Origin: Pseudomonas sp. MYb60
GTDB lineage: Bacteria; Pseudomonadota; Gammaproteobacteria; Pseudomonadales; Pseudomonadaceae
Reading direction: 5' to 3'
Length of the DNA stretch: 64,000 nucleotides
Assembly (NCBI RefSeq): GCF_002979555.1
Contig: NZ_PCOZ01000007.1
Span: 140,539 to 204,538, forward strand
Numbering within the stretch: the stretch's first letter is position 1; each line of letters starts with the position of its first letter. The translations under genes were made by a program, and so were the position numbers. The notes beneath the pieces were generated by a model that saw only the letters and a program-made list of their open reading frames with translations, had not been told where the DNA came from and did no database searches. Shown piece after piece: positions 16,761-25,068 of the stretch.

Positions 16761-17039
16761 TCATTCTCTGAGCCTTCGTCGAACCCATTGGCATGTATTC
16801 TGCTGAAGTCTGCCGTACAGGCGACCAGGCACGTGGTGATGGCTGCGCGCGAAGGTCGAATCCACTGCCCCCACGAAGTAACCCAGGTAGTTGGCGGCGG
16901 CGATCAGGCTGGCACTGGTCAGGTCAATTTGACCCTCATTGAGCAAATGAGGCATCTGCGGGGTGAGAGCAAAACGGCCGATGCCCATGGCCATCATCAG
17001 CGCGACAAAACTGGCGAGTAAGCGAACACAGGGTGACAT
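16761..17039 (-). pseudogene. truncated YbfB/YjiJ-type MFS transporter (N-terminal remnant)
   Basis: The first ~70 residues look like a YbfB/YjiJ-family permease (GIGRFALTPQMPHLL, then SLIAAANYLGYFVGAVDS and an Arg/His-rich loop), but the frame stops after about 92 residues where roughly 400 are expected, and no continuation is found in other frames before the DUF2177 gene. The start is an ATG at 17039, divergent from a LysR gene, which is the usual arrangement for this permease family. A deletion has removed most of the gene. Confidence 0.75.
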
Positions 17040-17142
17040 GGTGTGTATTCCTGCTGGAAAACGAATGTCATCAGGCTGAAGCGCTTTGTTTTTCAATAAA
17101 ATTGAATAATAGTGAGTAACTTGTTCAGTTTTGGAGAAAGGT

Positions 17143-18036
17143 ATGGAGTTCAGTCAATTGCGCATTTTCCAGGCGGTGGCGGAAGAGGGCTCCATCACGC
17201 GGGCGGCCGAGCGCCTGCACCGCGTGCCGTCAAACCTGTCGACCCGGCTCAAGCAAATGGAGGAGCAGCTGGGCGTAGAGCTGTTCGTGCGCGAACGTCA
17301 GCGTTTGCAGCTTTCTCCTGCGGGCAAGGTGCTGCTGGACTACAGCGCCCGTCTACTTGCCCTGCATGATGAGGCGCACGGCGCGGTGCAAGGCGGGCAA
17401 CCGGCTGGCGACTTTGTACTCGGCAGCATGTACAGCACCGCCGCGATTCACTTGCCGAAACTGTTGGCGCAGTACCACAAGGCTTACCCCATGGTGAACC
17501 TGCAGGTGCAGTCGGCGCCCAGCGGCGAGTTGCTTGAAGGCCTGATTACCGGACGGCTGGACGCAGCCCTGGTGGATGGGCCGCTGACCATCGCCACGCT
17601 GGACGGCGTGCCGCTGTGTGAGGAGCGTCTGGTGCTGATCTGTGAAGCCGACCACCCGCCGGTGCACGGGCCCCAGGATGTGGCCGGCCGCGCCGTGTTC
17701 ACGTTCCGGCGCAGTTGCTCGTACCGCGCACGGCTGGAGACCTGGTTTTCCCATGAGCGCGTGGCCATGGGCCGGGCGATCGAGATCGAGTCATACCAAG
17801 GCATGCTCGCTTGCGTGATCGCCGGTTCCGGGGTGGCGCTGATGTCCGAATCCATGCTCGACAGCCTGCCCGGCAAGGACAGCGTGTCCGTTCATCCGTT
17901 GACCGGGCCTTTTGCCACTGCCACCACTTGGCTGATGTGGCGAAAGGGCATGCTCGGCGCTAATCTCAATGCATGGATCGACGTGCAGCAACAGGGCAGC
18001 GCCGGCCTCGGGCAAGACATGCGCGCCATCGCTTGA
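17143..18036 (+). CDS. LysR-family regulator (PtrR/YneJ-like)
   Basis: The 297-residue protein has the LysR winged helix (FSQLRIFQAVAEEGSITRAAERLHRVPSN) and a complete effector domain. The HRVPSNLSTR segment in the recognition helix is typical of the PtrR/YneJ branch. The ATG at 17143 has GGAG at 17133. It is divergent from the truncated MFS remnant, its probable former target, so the regulator may now be an orphan. Confidence 0.88.
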   Translation: MEFSQLRIFQAVAEEGSITRAAERLHRVPSNLSTRLKQMEEQLGVELFVRERQRLQLSPAGKVLLDYSARLLALHDEAHGAVQGGQPAGDFVLGSMYSTAAIHLPKLLAQYHKAYPMVNLQVQSAPSGELLEGLITGRLDAALVDGPLTIATLDGVPLCEERLVLICEADHPPVHGPQDVAGRAVFTFRRSCSYRARLETWFSHERVAMGRAIEIESYQGMLACVIAGSGVALMSESMLDSLPGKDSVSVHPLTGPFATATTWLMWRKGMLGANLNAWIDVQQQGSAGLGQDMRAIA

Positions 18037-18046
18037 ACGAACCGTC

Positions 18047-18060
18047 AGGATTCAGATCAA
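18047..18060 (+). promoter_or_regulatory. possible ANR/FNR-type half-conserved site upstream of the PA1414-like ORF
   Basis: AGGAT-TCAG-ATCAA matches the ANR consensus TTGAT-N4-ATCAA at 8 of 10 positions, with a perfect right half. It lies 120 bases before the small ORF. A TACTAT at 18113-18118 could be a -10 box, but the spacing is not the -41.5 expected for a class II ANR promoter. Confidence 0.3.
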
Positions 18061-18179
18061 TTCAGTAATAGTTCGTTGTGGTTTTGTCCAAGCATTGCGT
18101 AGGACTTAGGGCTACTATCGATGTAGGAAGAGGCGAAAAAGCTTGCGCCAATCAGCATTACCCTCAAAGGGGGCAAACC

Positions 18180-18302
18180 ATGAAAGAGAAAATTCAAAAC
18201 TGGCTTCACGACCTCGGTATTGCGCTGGGCATCATTGAACCACCGCTGCAACCGATCCCTATTCGTACTGACGATGAGCACCGCCGTTCGCGTCGCCGTT
18301 AG
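18180..18302 (+). CDS. 40-aa PA1414-like protein / SicX-type transcript region
   Basis: A short frame (MKEKIQNWLHDLGIALGIIE, then PPLQPIPIRT and a basic Arg-rich tail) matches, from memory, the P. aeruginosa PA1414 product. In P. aeruginosa this locus produces the oxygen-responsive, ANR-dependent small RNA SicX, so the RNA may be the functional product or there may be both. AAAGGGGG precedes the ATG. It lies in the same neighbourhood as the guanidinobutyrate genes, which also matches P. aeruginosa order (PA1414 near PA1418-PA1422). Confidence 0.75.
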   Translation: MKEKIQNWLHDLGIALGIIEPPLQPIPIRTDDEHRRSRRR

Positions 18303-18361
18303 GACGTGTGAAACGCTCACATCAATACAAGCGTTGGCGTGAGCGATTCAACGTCGTTTTA

Positions 18362-18670
18362 TCAAGATGGTGATATCTGGGTTTCCCCAAAACTGCGCTG
18401 GTGTTCAGGGATTGGGCTGTCCTTGTCAAAATCGCCTACGACCTCGTATCTTCCATCAAGTGGTGGGGGCACTTGAAAGAAGATTTGGTCTTTACTGTTT
18501 CTTTGAAGGGCGATATAGAATCCTTCAGCACCCTCGAGTCCTTTGAATTGCACCCTCACGACGCCTGAGTAGAGGCCTACGTTTGGTCCGTTCAGGAATA
18601 CCCAATCTTTGAGTATCAGCACCTTCGGTACCAGAGCGCCTGGAGGGTGCGGTTGTTTCGAAGTTGTCAT
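18362..18670 (-). CDS. 102-aa protein, unrecognised
   Basis: The start at 18670 is set by GAGGAG seven bases upstream; the longer open frame to 18859 has no ribosome site. The protein (MTTSKQPHPPGALVPKVLIL and on) looks beta-rich with one compact domain and no signal peptide or membrane segment. It is less G+C-rich than its neighbours. I do not recognise it. The gap to the SSS transporter terminator is about 130 bases. Confidence 0.6.
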   Translation of the reverse strand: MTTSKQPHPPGALVPKVLILKDWVFLNGPNVGLYSGVVRVQFKGLEGAEGFYIALQRNSKDQIFFQVPPPLDGRYEVVGDFDKDSPIPEHQRSFGETQISPS

Positions 18671-18801
18671 TTTTTTCTCCTCATTTTTCATACCGGTGGG
18701 ATCGAGTAATGAGCCCAGGGATTCAAGAATAGGAAAAGTTTCATTCGGGTTTCTACTGTCGGAAATAACAGTCTCGACCAGCGGTGAATACGAATTTCCC
18801 G

Positions 18802-18836
18802 CAAAAAAACGGGTGCGACATCCGACGTCGCACCCG
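18802..18836 (-). terminator. intrinsic terminator after the SSS transporter gene
   Basis: CGGGTGCGAC (18810-18819) and GTCGCACCCG (18827-18836) form a perfect 10-bp stem with a 7-base loop. Read on the minus strand it is followed by seven T. It ends the gbu transporter/agmatinase-family operon. Confidence 0.85.
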
Positions 18837-18867
18837 CTGAAGAAACCACTCACAATCAAGCCGCGAT

Positions 18868-20250
18868 TTACACCGTGCTTGCCACCTGCACCTGCGGTTT
18901 GCGCGACAGCACACTCACCAGCACAAAACTCACCAGCCCGATCGCCAGGCTGTAGTAGATCGGTGTGTTCGCATCCAGCCCATCCTTGAACATGAACACC
19001 AGCGCGGTCACGAAGCCCAGTGTCATCGAGGTGATGGCCCCTGAGGTGGTCGCGCGCTTCCAGAAAATCGCGCCGATCAGCGGGATCAGCATGCCACCCA
19101 CCAACAGGTTGTAGGCCAGGGTCAGGGCGCTGATCACATCGTTGACCACCAGCGCGATGCCCAGCACGGCGATGCCCGTCAGCATCGTGAACAGGCGGTT
19201 GATCGTCAGACTCGATTGTTTGCCACCCCGCAGGCGTGGCAGCAGGTCTTCGGTCAGCACGGTGGAGGCGGCGAGCAAGCCGGCGCTGGCGGTCGACATC
19301 ATTGCCGCCAGTGCTGCGGCGATCACCAGGCCGCGGATGCCGTCGGGCAGCGAGGCTTTGACGATTGCTGCGAACGCATTGTTGACATTGTCCAGGTCCG
19401 GGATCAGCACATGGGCGGCCATGCCGATCAACGCGCAGGCCAGCCCGTAGAGAATGCAGTAGAAGCCGGCGAAGGTCCCTGCGTACCGGGCGACCTTTTC
19501 GTCGCGGGCGGTGAACACCCGTTGCCAGATGTCCTGGCCGATCAGGATGCCGAAGAAGTAAATCATGAAGTAAGTGATGATGGTGTCCCAGCCAATCGCG
19601 GTGAAGCTGAAGCTCGACGCCGGCAGCTTGGCCACCAGCTCATCCCAGCCGCCGACGCGGTACAGGCAGATGGGCAGCAGGATGAACATCAGGCCGACGG
19701 TCTTGATCACGAACTGCACGATATCGGTGAGGGTCAGCGACCACATGCCGCCGATGGTCGAGTACACCACCACCACGCCACCGCCCAGCAGCACCGAGAT
19801 CCAGAACGGCAGGCCAAACAGCACCTGCAGCACGGTGCCGATGGCCAGGATCGAGGTCACACCGATCATCAATGCGTAGGCCAGCATGATCACTGCACTG
19901 GCTTGGCGGGCCATGGGGTTGTAGCGCTTTTCCAGCACCTGGGTGACGGTGAAGATTTTCAGCTTGAGCAGGGGCTTGGCCAGGAACAGGTTCAGCGCAA
20001 TGATCCCGGCACCCAGCGCAGCGCATAGCCAGAAACCCGAAATACCATGCACATAGCCCAGGCGCACGGTGCCGACGGTGGATGCACCGCCCAATACCGT
20101 GGCGGCCATGGTGCCCATGTACAGCGACGGGCCCAGGTTGCGCCCGGCCACCAGGTAGTCCTCGTGAGTCTTGGCGCGGCGCATGCCGTAGTAGCCGAGC
20201 ACGAGCATGCCGGCGGCGTAGATGAGTACGACGAATAGATCCAAAGCCAT
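18868..20250 (-). CDS. sodium:solute symporter (SSS family)
   Basis: The 460-residue protein has about 13 membrane segments and the SSS signature region (GRNLGPSLYMGTMAATVLGGAS, then the stretch after LAAMMSTASAGLLAASTVLTEDL). GGAG lies 10 bases before the ATG. It is the last gene of a minus-strand group of NCS1 transporter, NTF2-like protein and guanidinobutyrase. The same order in P. aeruginosa (PA1418-PA1421) and the linkage to gbuA suggest uptake of a guanidino compound or its product. Substrate is inferred only. Confidence 0.88.
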   Translation of the reverse strand: MALDLFVVLIYAAGMLVLGYYGMRRAKTHEDYLVAGRNLGPSLYMGTMAATVLGGASTVGTVRLGYVHGISGFWLCAALGAGIIALNLFLAKPLLKLKIFTVTQVLEKRYNPMARQASAVIMLAYALMIGVTSILAIGTVLQVLFGLPFWISVLLGGGVVVVYSTIGGMWSLTLTDIVQFVIKTVGLMFILLPICLYRVGGWDELVAKLPASSFSFTAIGWDTIITYFMIYFFGILIGQDIWQRVFTARDEKVARYAGTFAGFYCILYGLACALIGMAAHVLIPDLDNVNNAFAAIVKASLPDGIRGLVIAAALAAMMSTASAGLLAASTVLTEDLLPRLRGGKQSSLTINRLFTMLTGIAVLGIALVVNDVISALTLAYNLLVGGMLIPLIGAIFWKRATTSGAITSMTLGFVTALVFMFKDGLDANTPIYYSLAIGLVSFVLVSVLSRKPQVQVASTV

Positions 20251-20273
20251 GACGGCGGTTCTCCGATTATTTC

Positions 20274-21791
20274 TTATTGTGGTGAAGAGACTTGCTGTGT
20301 CGAGGGCGCGTGCTCCCTGGCACGTTCCCTCACCAAAACGGCGGGCCCATACACCGCAGCCGGCTCCGGAAACAGACGAAGCAATGTCAGGTACATCACT
20401 GACGCCAACCCCAGCGTTACCGGCAAGCTGATATCAATGCCCTGCGCCAGATTGCCCAGCGGCCCGACAAACTGCCCCGGCAAGTTGACGAAGCACAGCC
20501 CCACCAGCGCACTCGGAATCCAGGCCCCCAGGCCGCGCCAGTTCCAGCCATGGTTGAACCAGTAGCGGCCACCGGTTTCGCCACGGGTGAACACCTGCAG
20601 ATCATCCGGGCAGTAGAAGCCGCGACGCACGATAAGGCCGATGATCATCATCACCATCCACGGTGTGGTGCAGGTGATGATCAGCACGGCGAAGGTCGAC
20701 ACGCTCTGCACCAGGTTGGCGGCGAAACGTCCGATGAAGATGAAGGCAATCGACATCACCCCGATCAGCAACGTGGCCTTGACCCGTGACAACAGGCGCG
20801 GAAACACGCTGGACATGTCCAGCCCCGTGCCATACAGCGACGTGGTGCCGGTGGACATCCCGCCGATCACGGCGATAAGGCACACCGGCAGGAAGAACCA
20901 GCCCGGCGCCACCGCCAACAGGCCGCCGACGTAGTTGTTGGCTGCGATGTAGTCCGGTGCCTTGACCGCCACGATGGTCGCAGTGGCCAGGCCGAACAGG
21001 AACGGGATCAAGGTGGCTATCTGTGCCAAAACCACCGCGAACATGATGCGAATCTTCGGCGTTTCCCGTGGGATGTAGCGCGACCAGTCACCCAGGAACG
21101 CGCCAAAGGAAATCGGGTTGCTCATGGCCACCAGCGCAGCGCCGATAAACGCAGCCCAGAACCCGGTCTGGCCCATGGCGACGGTGCCGGCAAAGTGACT
21201 GTCGAAAGCCGGTGCAAACGCGAAGATCCCCAGCAAAAACAGGAGGCTCGCCGCCCATACCGCAATGCGGTTGACCCACAGCATGAAGCGAAAGCCGTAG
21301 ATGCATACCGTCAGCACCAGCAAGGCAAACAGACCGTAGGCCAAGCCCAGGGTGAGGTCGGTTTCCGGCAGGCCGATCAGTCGTTTCGCACCGCCCACCA
21401 GCGCATCGCCCGAGCTCCACACCGACAGTGAGAAGAACGCAATGGCCGTCAGCAGTGACAGGAACGAGCCGACGATCCGTCCGTGCACGCCAAAGTGCGC
21501 GCCGGAAGACACGGCGTTGTTGGTGCCATTGATCGGCCCGAACAGGCCCATGGGCGCCAGGATCAGCGCACCCACCAGCACGCCCAGCACAATCGCCCAG
21601 ACACCGGCCTGGAACGACAGGCCGAACAGCACGGGAAACGAACCCAGCACGGCGGTGGCGAAGGTATTGGCACCGCCGAAGATCAGCCGGAACAGATCCT
21701 TGGGGCCGGCGGTACGTTCCTGGTCCGGGATCTGCTCGACCCCGTTGGTTTCTATCTTGCGAATACGTTTATCGTTGTTTTTATTATTCAT
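20274..21791 (-). CDS. NCS1-family transporter
   Basis: The 505-residue, 12-segment protein matches the nucleobase:cation symporter-1 family, for example GPKDLFRLIFGGANTF at the N-terminus and SFGAFLGDWSRYIP in the middle. NCS1 members carry nucleobases, allantoin, hydantoins or thiamine; in this locus, between guanidinobutyrase and an SSS symporter, a guanidino or related nitrogen compound is more plausible. The N-terminus is unusually lysine/asparagine-rich. The gap to the SSS gene is 23 bases, indicating co-transcription. Confidence 0.87.
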   Translation of the reverse strand: MNNKNNDKRIRKIETNGVEQIPDQERTAGPKDLFRLIFGGANTFATAVLGSFPVLFGLSFQAGVWAIVLGVLVGALILAPMGLFGPINGTNNAVSSGAHFGVHGRIVGSFLSLLTAIAFFSLSVWSSGDALVGGAKRLIGLPETDLTLGLAYGLFALLVLTVCIYGFRFMLWVNRIAVWAASLLFLLGIFAFAPAFDSHFAGTVAMGQTGFWAAFIGAALVAMSNPISFGAFLGDWSRYIPRETPKIRIMFAVVLAQIATLIPFLFGLATATIVAVKAPDYIAANNYVGGLLAVAPGWFFLPVCLIAVIGGMSTGTTSLYGTGLDMSSVFPRLLSRVKATLLIGVMSIAFIFIGRFAANLVQSVSTFAVLIITCTTPWMVMMIIGLIVRRGFYCPDDLQVFTRGETGGRYWFNHGWNWRGLGAWIPSALVGLCFVNLPGQFVGPLGNLAQGIDISLPVTLGLASVMYLTLLRLFPEPAAVYGPAVLVRERAREHAPSTQQVSSPQ

Positions 21792-21812
21792 GATCAGCTC
21801 CGATCACATTGG

Positions 21813-22235
21813 CTAAGGGGGCGGCAGCCCTTCCGGCATGGCGGACAAATGTTCGTGACAGGCCAGCCACAGGCCTTCTTGTTGTTCTGCGCCAAACCCT
21901 TGCCGTTTGAAGACAATGGTCTCGCGTTCCTGGCTGAAAAATTGCTCCCCGTTCATGCGCAGCTCGGTGGCCACGTCATGAATGAAAATCGCCACGTCGC
22001 CTTGCAGGCTGACAGTGGCGTTGCTCGACGTGCAGGACAGCACTTCGAACCCCTCGTCCCGGCGCCAGCTGTCCCACAACGCCTGGTAGGCATCGCGACT
22101 GAGCAGTGGCTGGGGGAGGGTGTAGAACACAAAGGTCGCGTCACTGCTGAACGCGCCGAAGTAGGCGGCGCGATCATTGCGGGCGAAGGCCGCCACCAGG
22201 TCGGCGGCGGCGTGCAGCACGGCTTGCGCGCTCAT
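21813..22235 (-). CDS. NTF2-like (SnoaL/DUF4440-type) protein
   Basis: The 140-residue protein fits the cone-shaped NTF2-like fold: an N-terminal helix (AAADLVAAFARNDRAAYFGAF), the strand SSDATFVFYT and a C-terminal strand pair around IVFKRQGFGAEQQEGLWLACHEHLS. The start is taken at 22235, where its ATG shares the A of the gbuA TGA (TGATG), so it should be translationally coupled to guanidinobutyrase. Possible roles are a small-molecule isomerase/hydrolase or a binding protein for the guanidino pathway; none is established. Confidence 0.78.
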   Translation of the reverse strand: MSAQAVLHAAADLVAAFARNDRAAYFGAFSSDATFVFYTLPQPLLSRDAYQALWDSWRRDEGFEVLSCTSSNATVSLQGDVAIFIHDVATELRMNGEQFFSQERETIVFKRQGFGAEQQEGLWLACHEHLSAMPEGLPPP

Positions 22236-23185
22236 CAGCGGTGCGCCACGCCAGGCAGTACGCAGAGCATTTCGTACAGCAGGTTGGCGCCCAGCAGCGA
22301 GGTGTTGCCGGTGGTGTCGTAGGGTGGTGAAACTTCTACCAAGTCGCAACCAATCAGGTCGAGGCCCTGGCAGCCACGGATGATCTCGATCGCCTGGATG
22401 GTGGTCAACCCGCCGATTTCCGGGGTGCCGGTGCCCGGTGCCCAGGCTGGGTCGATGCCGTCGATATCAAAGCTCAGGTACACCGGGCCACCGCCGACTT
22501 TTTCCCGTACTTCCGCCATCAGGGGGGCGAGGGAGTGGTGCCAGCATTCTTCGGCCTGGACGACGCGAAAGCCTTGTTTGCGGCTCCAGTTGAAGTCTTC
22601 GGCGGTATAGCCCTGGGCGCGCAGCCCGATCTGCACCACGCGGTCACAATCGAGCAGGCCTTCCTCCACCGCACGGCGGAACGTGGTGCCATGGGCGATC
22701 TTCTCGCCGAACATATGGTCGTTGACGTCGGCGTGGGCATCGATGTGCACCAGCCCGACCTTGCCGTGTTTCGTGTGGATGGCCCGCAGGATCGGCAGGG
22801 TGATAGTGTGGTCGCCGCCCAGGGTCAGGGGGATCACATCGTGCTCGAGGATCTCGTCGTAGGCTTCTTCGATGATGCGCACGGCGTCGAGCAGGTTGAA
22901 GGTGTTGATCGCCACGTCGCCGATGTCGGCCACTGACAGCGAGTCGAACGGCGCAGCGCCGGTGGCCATGTTGTAAGGGCGGATCATCACGGATTCGGCG
23001 CGGATTTCACGCGGCCCGAAGCGGGTGCCGGCGCGCAGCGAGGTGCCGATATCCAGGGGCACGCCGACAAAGGCGGCGTCCAGGCCCTTGGCCGATTGCA
23101 GGTGGGGAAGACGCATCATGGTGGCGATGCCGGCGAAGCGCGGCATTTCGTTGCCGCCCAGTGGTTGGTGAAAGATCTTGTCCAC
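22235..23185 (-). CDS. gbuA: guanidinobutyrase (arginase/agmatinase family)
   Basis: The 316-residue protein has all manganese-binding motifs of the ureohydrolases: GGDHTITLPI, HIDAHADVNDH and SFDIDGIDPAWAPGTGTPE. Its N-terminus (HQPLGGNEMPRFAGIATM) is nearly the same as P. aeruginosa GbuA (PA1421), as far as I recall it. GbuA hydrolyses 4-guanidinobutyrate to 4-aminobutyrate and urea in arginine catabolism. The start is GTG at 23185. It is divergent from gbuR and heads an operon with an NTF2-like protein and two transporters. Confidence 0.92.
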   Translation of the reverse strand: MDKIFHQPLGGNEMPRFAGIATMMRLPHLQSAKGLDAAFVGVPLDIGTSLRAGTRFGPREIRAESVMIRPYNMATGAAPFDSLSVADIGDVAINTFNLLDAVRIIEEAYDEILEHDVIPLTLGGDHTITLPILRAIHTKHGKVGLVHIDAHADVNDHMFGEKIAHGTTFRRAVEEGLLDCDRVVQIGLRAQGYTAEDFNWSRKQGFRVVQAEECWHHSLAPLMAEVREKVGGGPVYLSFDIDGIDPAWAPGTGTPEIGGLTTIQAIEIIRGCQGLDLIGCDLVEVSPPYDTTGNTSLLGANLLYEMLCVLPGVAHR

Positions 23186-23218
23186 GGGAGTGCCTCATCG
23201 TTGTTGTGTTTATCAGGG

Positions 23219-23292
23219 GCCGATTCTGCGAAATCCCCCTCGACGAAAGAATCGGCAGGGGCAAATAGTTAGTTCAGATTTTTCTAAACTAA
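23219..23292. promoter_or_regulatory. candidate GbuR operator region with two inverted repeats
   Basis: Between gbuA and gbuR are a 9-bp perfect repeat, GCCGATTCT (23219-23227) and AGAATCGGC (23248-23256), and a 6-bp repeat TTAGTT (23269-23274) with AACTAA (23287-23292). LysR proteins commonly bind such partially symmetrical pairs in divergent promoters. Binding is inferred from position. Confidence 0.5.
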
Positions 23293-23316
23293 AGCCTGGG
23301 GTAAACTGCGTTCAAA

Positions 23317-23348
23317 TGTGGGAGGGGGCTTGCTTGCCCCCTCCCACA
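23317..23348. repeat. REP-type hairpin in the gbuR leader
   Basis: TGTGGGAGGGGG and CCCCCTCCCACA are perfect 12-bp arms around CTTGCTTG, the common P. fluorescens REP core. It ends about 18 bases before the gbuR ribosome site, so the mRNA would carry a very stable hairpin just upstream of the start. Confidence 0.85.
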
Positions 23349-23375
23349 GGTTTTCGTGTGCCTCCGGAGCTGACC

Positions 23376-24269
23376 ATGGCCAACGCCTTGCCCGACCTGA
23401 AACTCCTGCGCATCTTCGTCAGCGTCGTGCGCCACCAGGGGTTCGCCAACGCACAGCACGAACTCAACCTGTCCACGTCGGCCATCAGCACTTATATGAG
23501 CCAACTGGAATCAGCCTTGGGCCTGGTGCTGTGTCATCGCGGCCGGGGCGGTTTCAGCCTGACCAGCAAGGGCGAGCTGTTCCACCAGGAAACCCTGCGC
23601 CTGCTCGGCGAACTGGAAGGCTTCGAACAATACGCCGCCGCGTTGAAAGGCGAGTTGCGCGGCACCCTCAAGCTCGGCGTGCTGGATTCCACCGTCAGTG
23701 ACAAGGCCTTGCCGTTCGCCGAGGTCATCGGCGCCTACAGCCTGGAGCACCCGGCGGTGCACCTGCATTTGTCGGTGATGAGCCCTTATGAATTGCAACT
23801 CGGTGTACAGGACAACCGCCTTGACCTGGCCATCGGCGCCTTCTCCAACCGCATGAGCGGGCTGATCTACATGCCGCTGTATCGCGAGCAGCACTGGCTG
23901 TATTGCAGCACCCGGCACCCGCTGTTCAACGAGCGGCGCATCCCCGAACAAGTCATCACCCAGCAACGCATGGTCGGTCGCGGCTACTGGAGCCAGGCCG
24001 AGCTGGCGCGCCACGGTTTCAAACACAGCGCTGCAACGGTGGAAAGCATGGAAGCGCAGTTGATCCTGGTGCTCTCTGGCGCCTACATCGGCTACCTGCC
24101 CGAACACTACGCCCAGGCGTGGGCGGACAAAGGCGATCTGCGCGTGCTGCTGCCGGCCACCTTTGGCTACCAGGCGCCATTCTCGATGATCATGCGCCGT
24201 GGTCGCAGCCGCGAACCACTGATCCAGACCTTCCGCGATCTACTCAAAGCCCAGCTCAACCAGGCCTGA
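23376..24269 (+). CDS. gbuR: LysR-family regulator of guanidinobutyrate use
   Basis: The 297-residue LysR protein has the winged helix LKLLRIFVSVVRHQGFANAQ and a complete effector domain. It is divergent from gbuA, as gbuR (PA1422) is in P. aeruginosa, where it activates gbuA in response to guanidinobutyrate. The ATG at 23376 is preceded by CCGGAG. The longer frame back to 23178 overlaps the operator region and REP hairpin and is rejected. Confidence 0.85.
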   Translation: MANALPDLKLLRIFVSVVRHQGFANAQHELNLSTSAISTYMSQLESALGLVLCHRGRGGFSLTSKGELFHQETLRLLGELEGFEQYAAALKGELRGTLKLGVLDSTVSDKALPFAEVIGAYSLEHPAVHLHLSVMSPYELQLGVQDNRLDLAIGAFSNRMSGLIYMPLYREQHWLYCSTRHPLFNERRIPEQVITQQRMVGRGYWSQAELARHGFKHSAATVESMEAQLILVLSGAYIGYLPEHYAQAWADKGDLRVLLPATFGYQAPFSMIMRRGRSREPLIQTFRDLLKAQLNQA

Positions 24270-24277
24270 AAAAAACC

Positions 24278-24868
24278 ATGTCCAGACCCCAATGCTCCCG
24301 CTGCCTGCGGCCCGCCACCCACTGCCTGTGCGAGCTGATCCCCAGCCTCGACAGCCGCACCCGCGTGTTGCTGTTGCAGCACCCGAGCGAGGTCAACCAT
24401 GCGCTCAATACTGCGCGGCTGGCCGCGCTGGGCTTGAACAATGCGCAGTTGGTGGTGGGCGAGGTGTTTGATGACTTGGCGACTGTATTGAACGTGCCCG
24501 GTTACCAGGCGCGGCTGCTGTTTCCGGCGGACGATGCGCAGACGTTGCAGGCCTATTCGCCGAGCGATGAGCCGCTGTTGCTGGTAGTCCCCGACGGCAC
24601 CTGGCGCAAGGCGCGCAAGATGCTGCATCTCAATCCGTTGTTGGCGGCGTTGCCGAGGGTGACGTTGACAGCGGGCGCGGTCTCTCGTTATCGACTTCGC
24701 AAGGCGCCAGCGCCGGGGGCATTGTCGACGATCGAAGCCATTGTTCAGGCGTTGCAGGTGTTGGAGGCACCGGTATCTTTCGAACCGTTGCTCAAGCCAT
24801 TTGAAGCGTTGATTGAAGGCCAGATCGCAGCGATGGGAGATGATGTGTTTCAGAGAAACCATGGCTAG
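24278..24868 (+). CDS. DTW-domain tRNA-uridine aminocarboxypropyltransferase
   Basis: The 196-residue protein has the zinc-type cysteine set C6-x2-C9-x6-C16-x-C18 and the family motif DGTW (106-109) within PDGTWRKARKML. DTW proteins such as E. coli TapT (YfiP) transfer the 3-amino-3-carboxypropyl group of SAM to a tRNA uridine (acp3U). The gene begins 8 bases after gbuR, without a clear ribosome site, so it probably depends on readthrough from gbuR. Confidence 0.88.
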   Translation: MSRPQCSRCLRPATHCLCELIPSLDSRTRVLLLQHPSEVNHALNTARLAALGLNNAQLVVGEVFDDLATVLNVPGYQARLLFPADDAQTLQAYSPSDEPLLLVVPDGTWRKARKMLHLNPLLAALPRVTLTAGAVSRYRLRKAPAPGALSTIEAIVQALQVLEAPVSFEPLLKPFEALIEGQIAAMGDDVFQRNHG

Positions 24869-24890
24869 CAGGTTCACCGAGTCGCGGCCA

Positions 24891-24967
24891 TCGGGGGCAA
24901 GCTCCTTCCCACATTTTGATCGGTGAACACAATCAGGGGAGGGGGCTTGAGGGCCCCCCAAATTTTT
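24891..24967. repeat. degenerate REP pair with terminator-like hairpin
   Basis: GGGGGCAAGCTCCTTCCCACA (24893 on) and AGGGGAGGGGGCTTGA (24935 on) are inverted, imperfect copies of the GGGAGGGGGCTTGC element. The right copy also makes a stem GGGGGC/GCCCCC (24941-24946, 24953-24958) followed by AAATTTTTA, so it may terminate the DTW gene before cysM. Confidence 0.65.
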
Positions 24968-25068
24968 ACTTATGCCCTTAAGTAATAAGCACCGCACTTT
25001 GCGTGATATGGCCTGCCGGCCTTTCCCGGTATGATGTCCGCCCCCGCAGTCTGGATTGCGAATACGCC

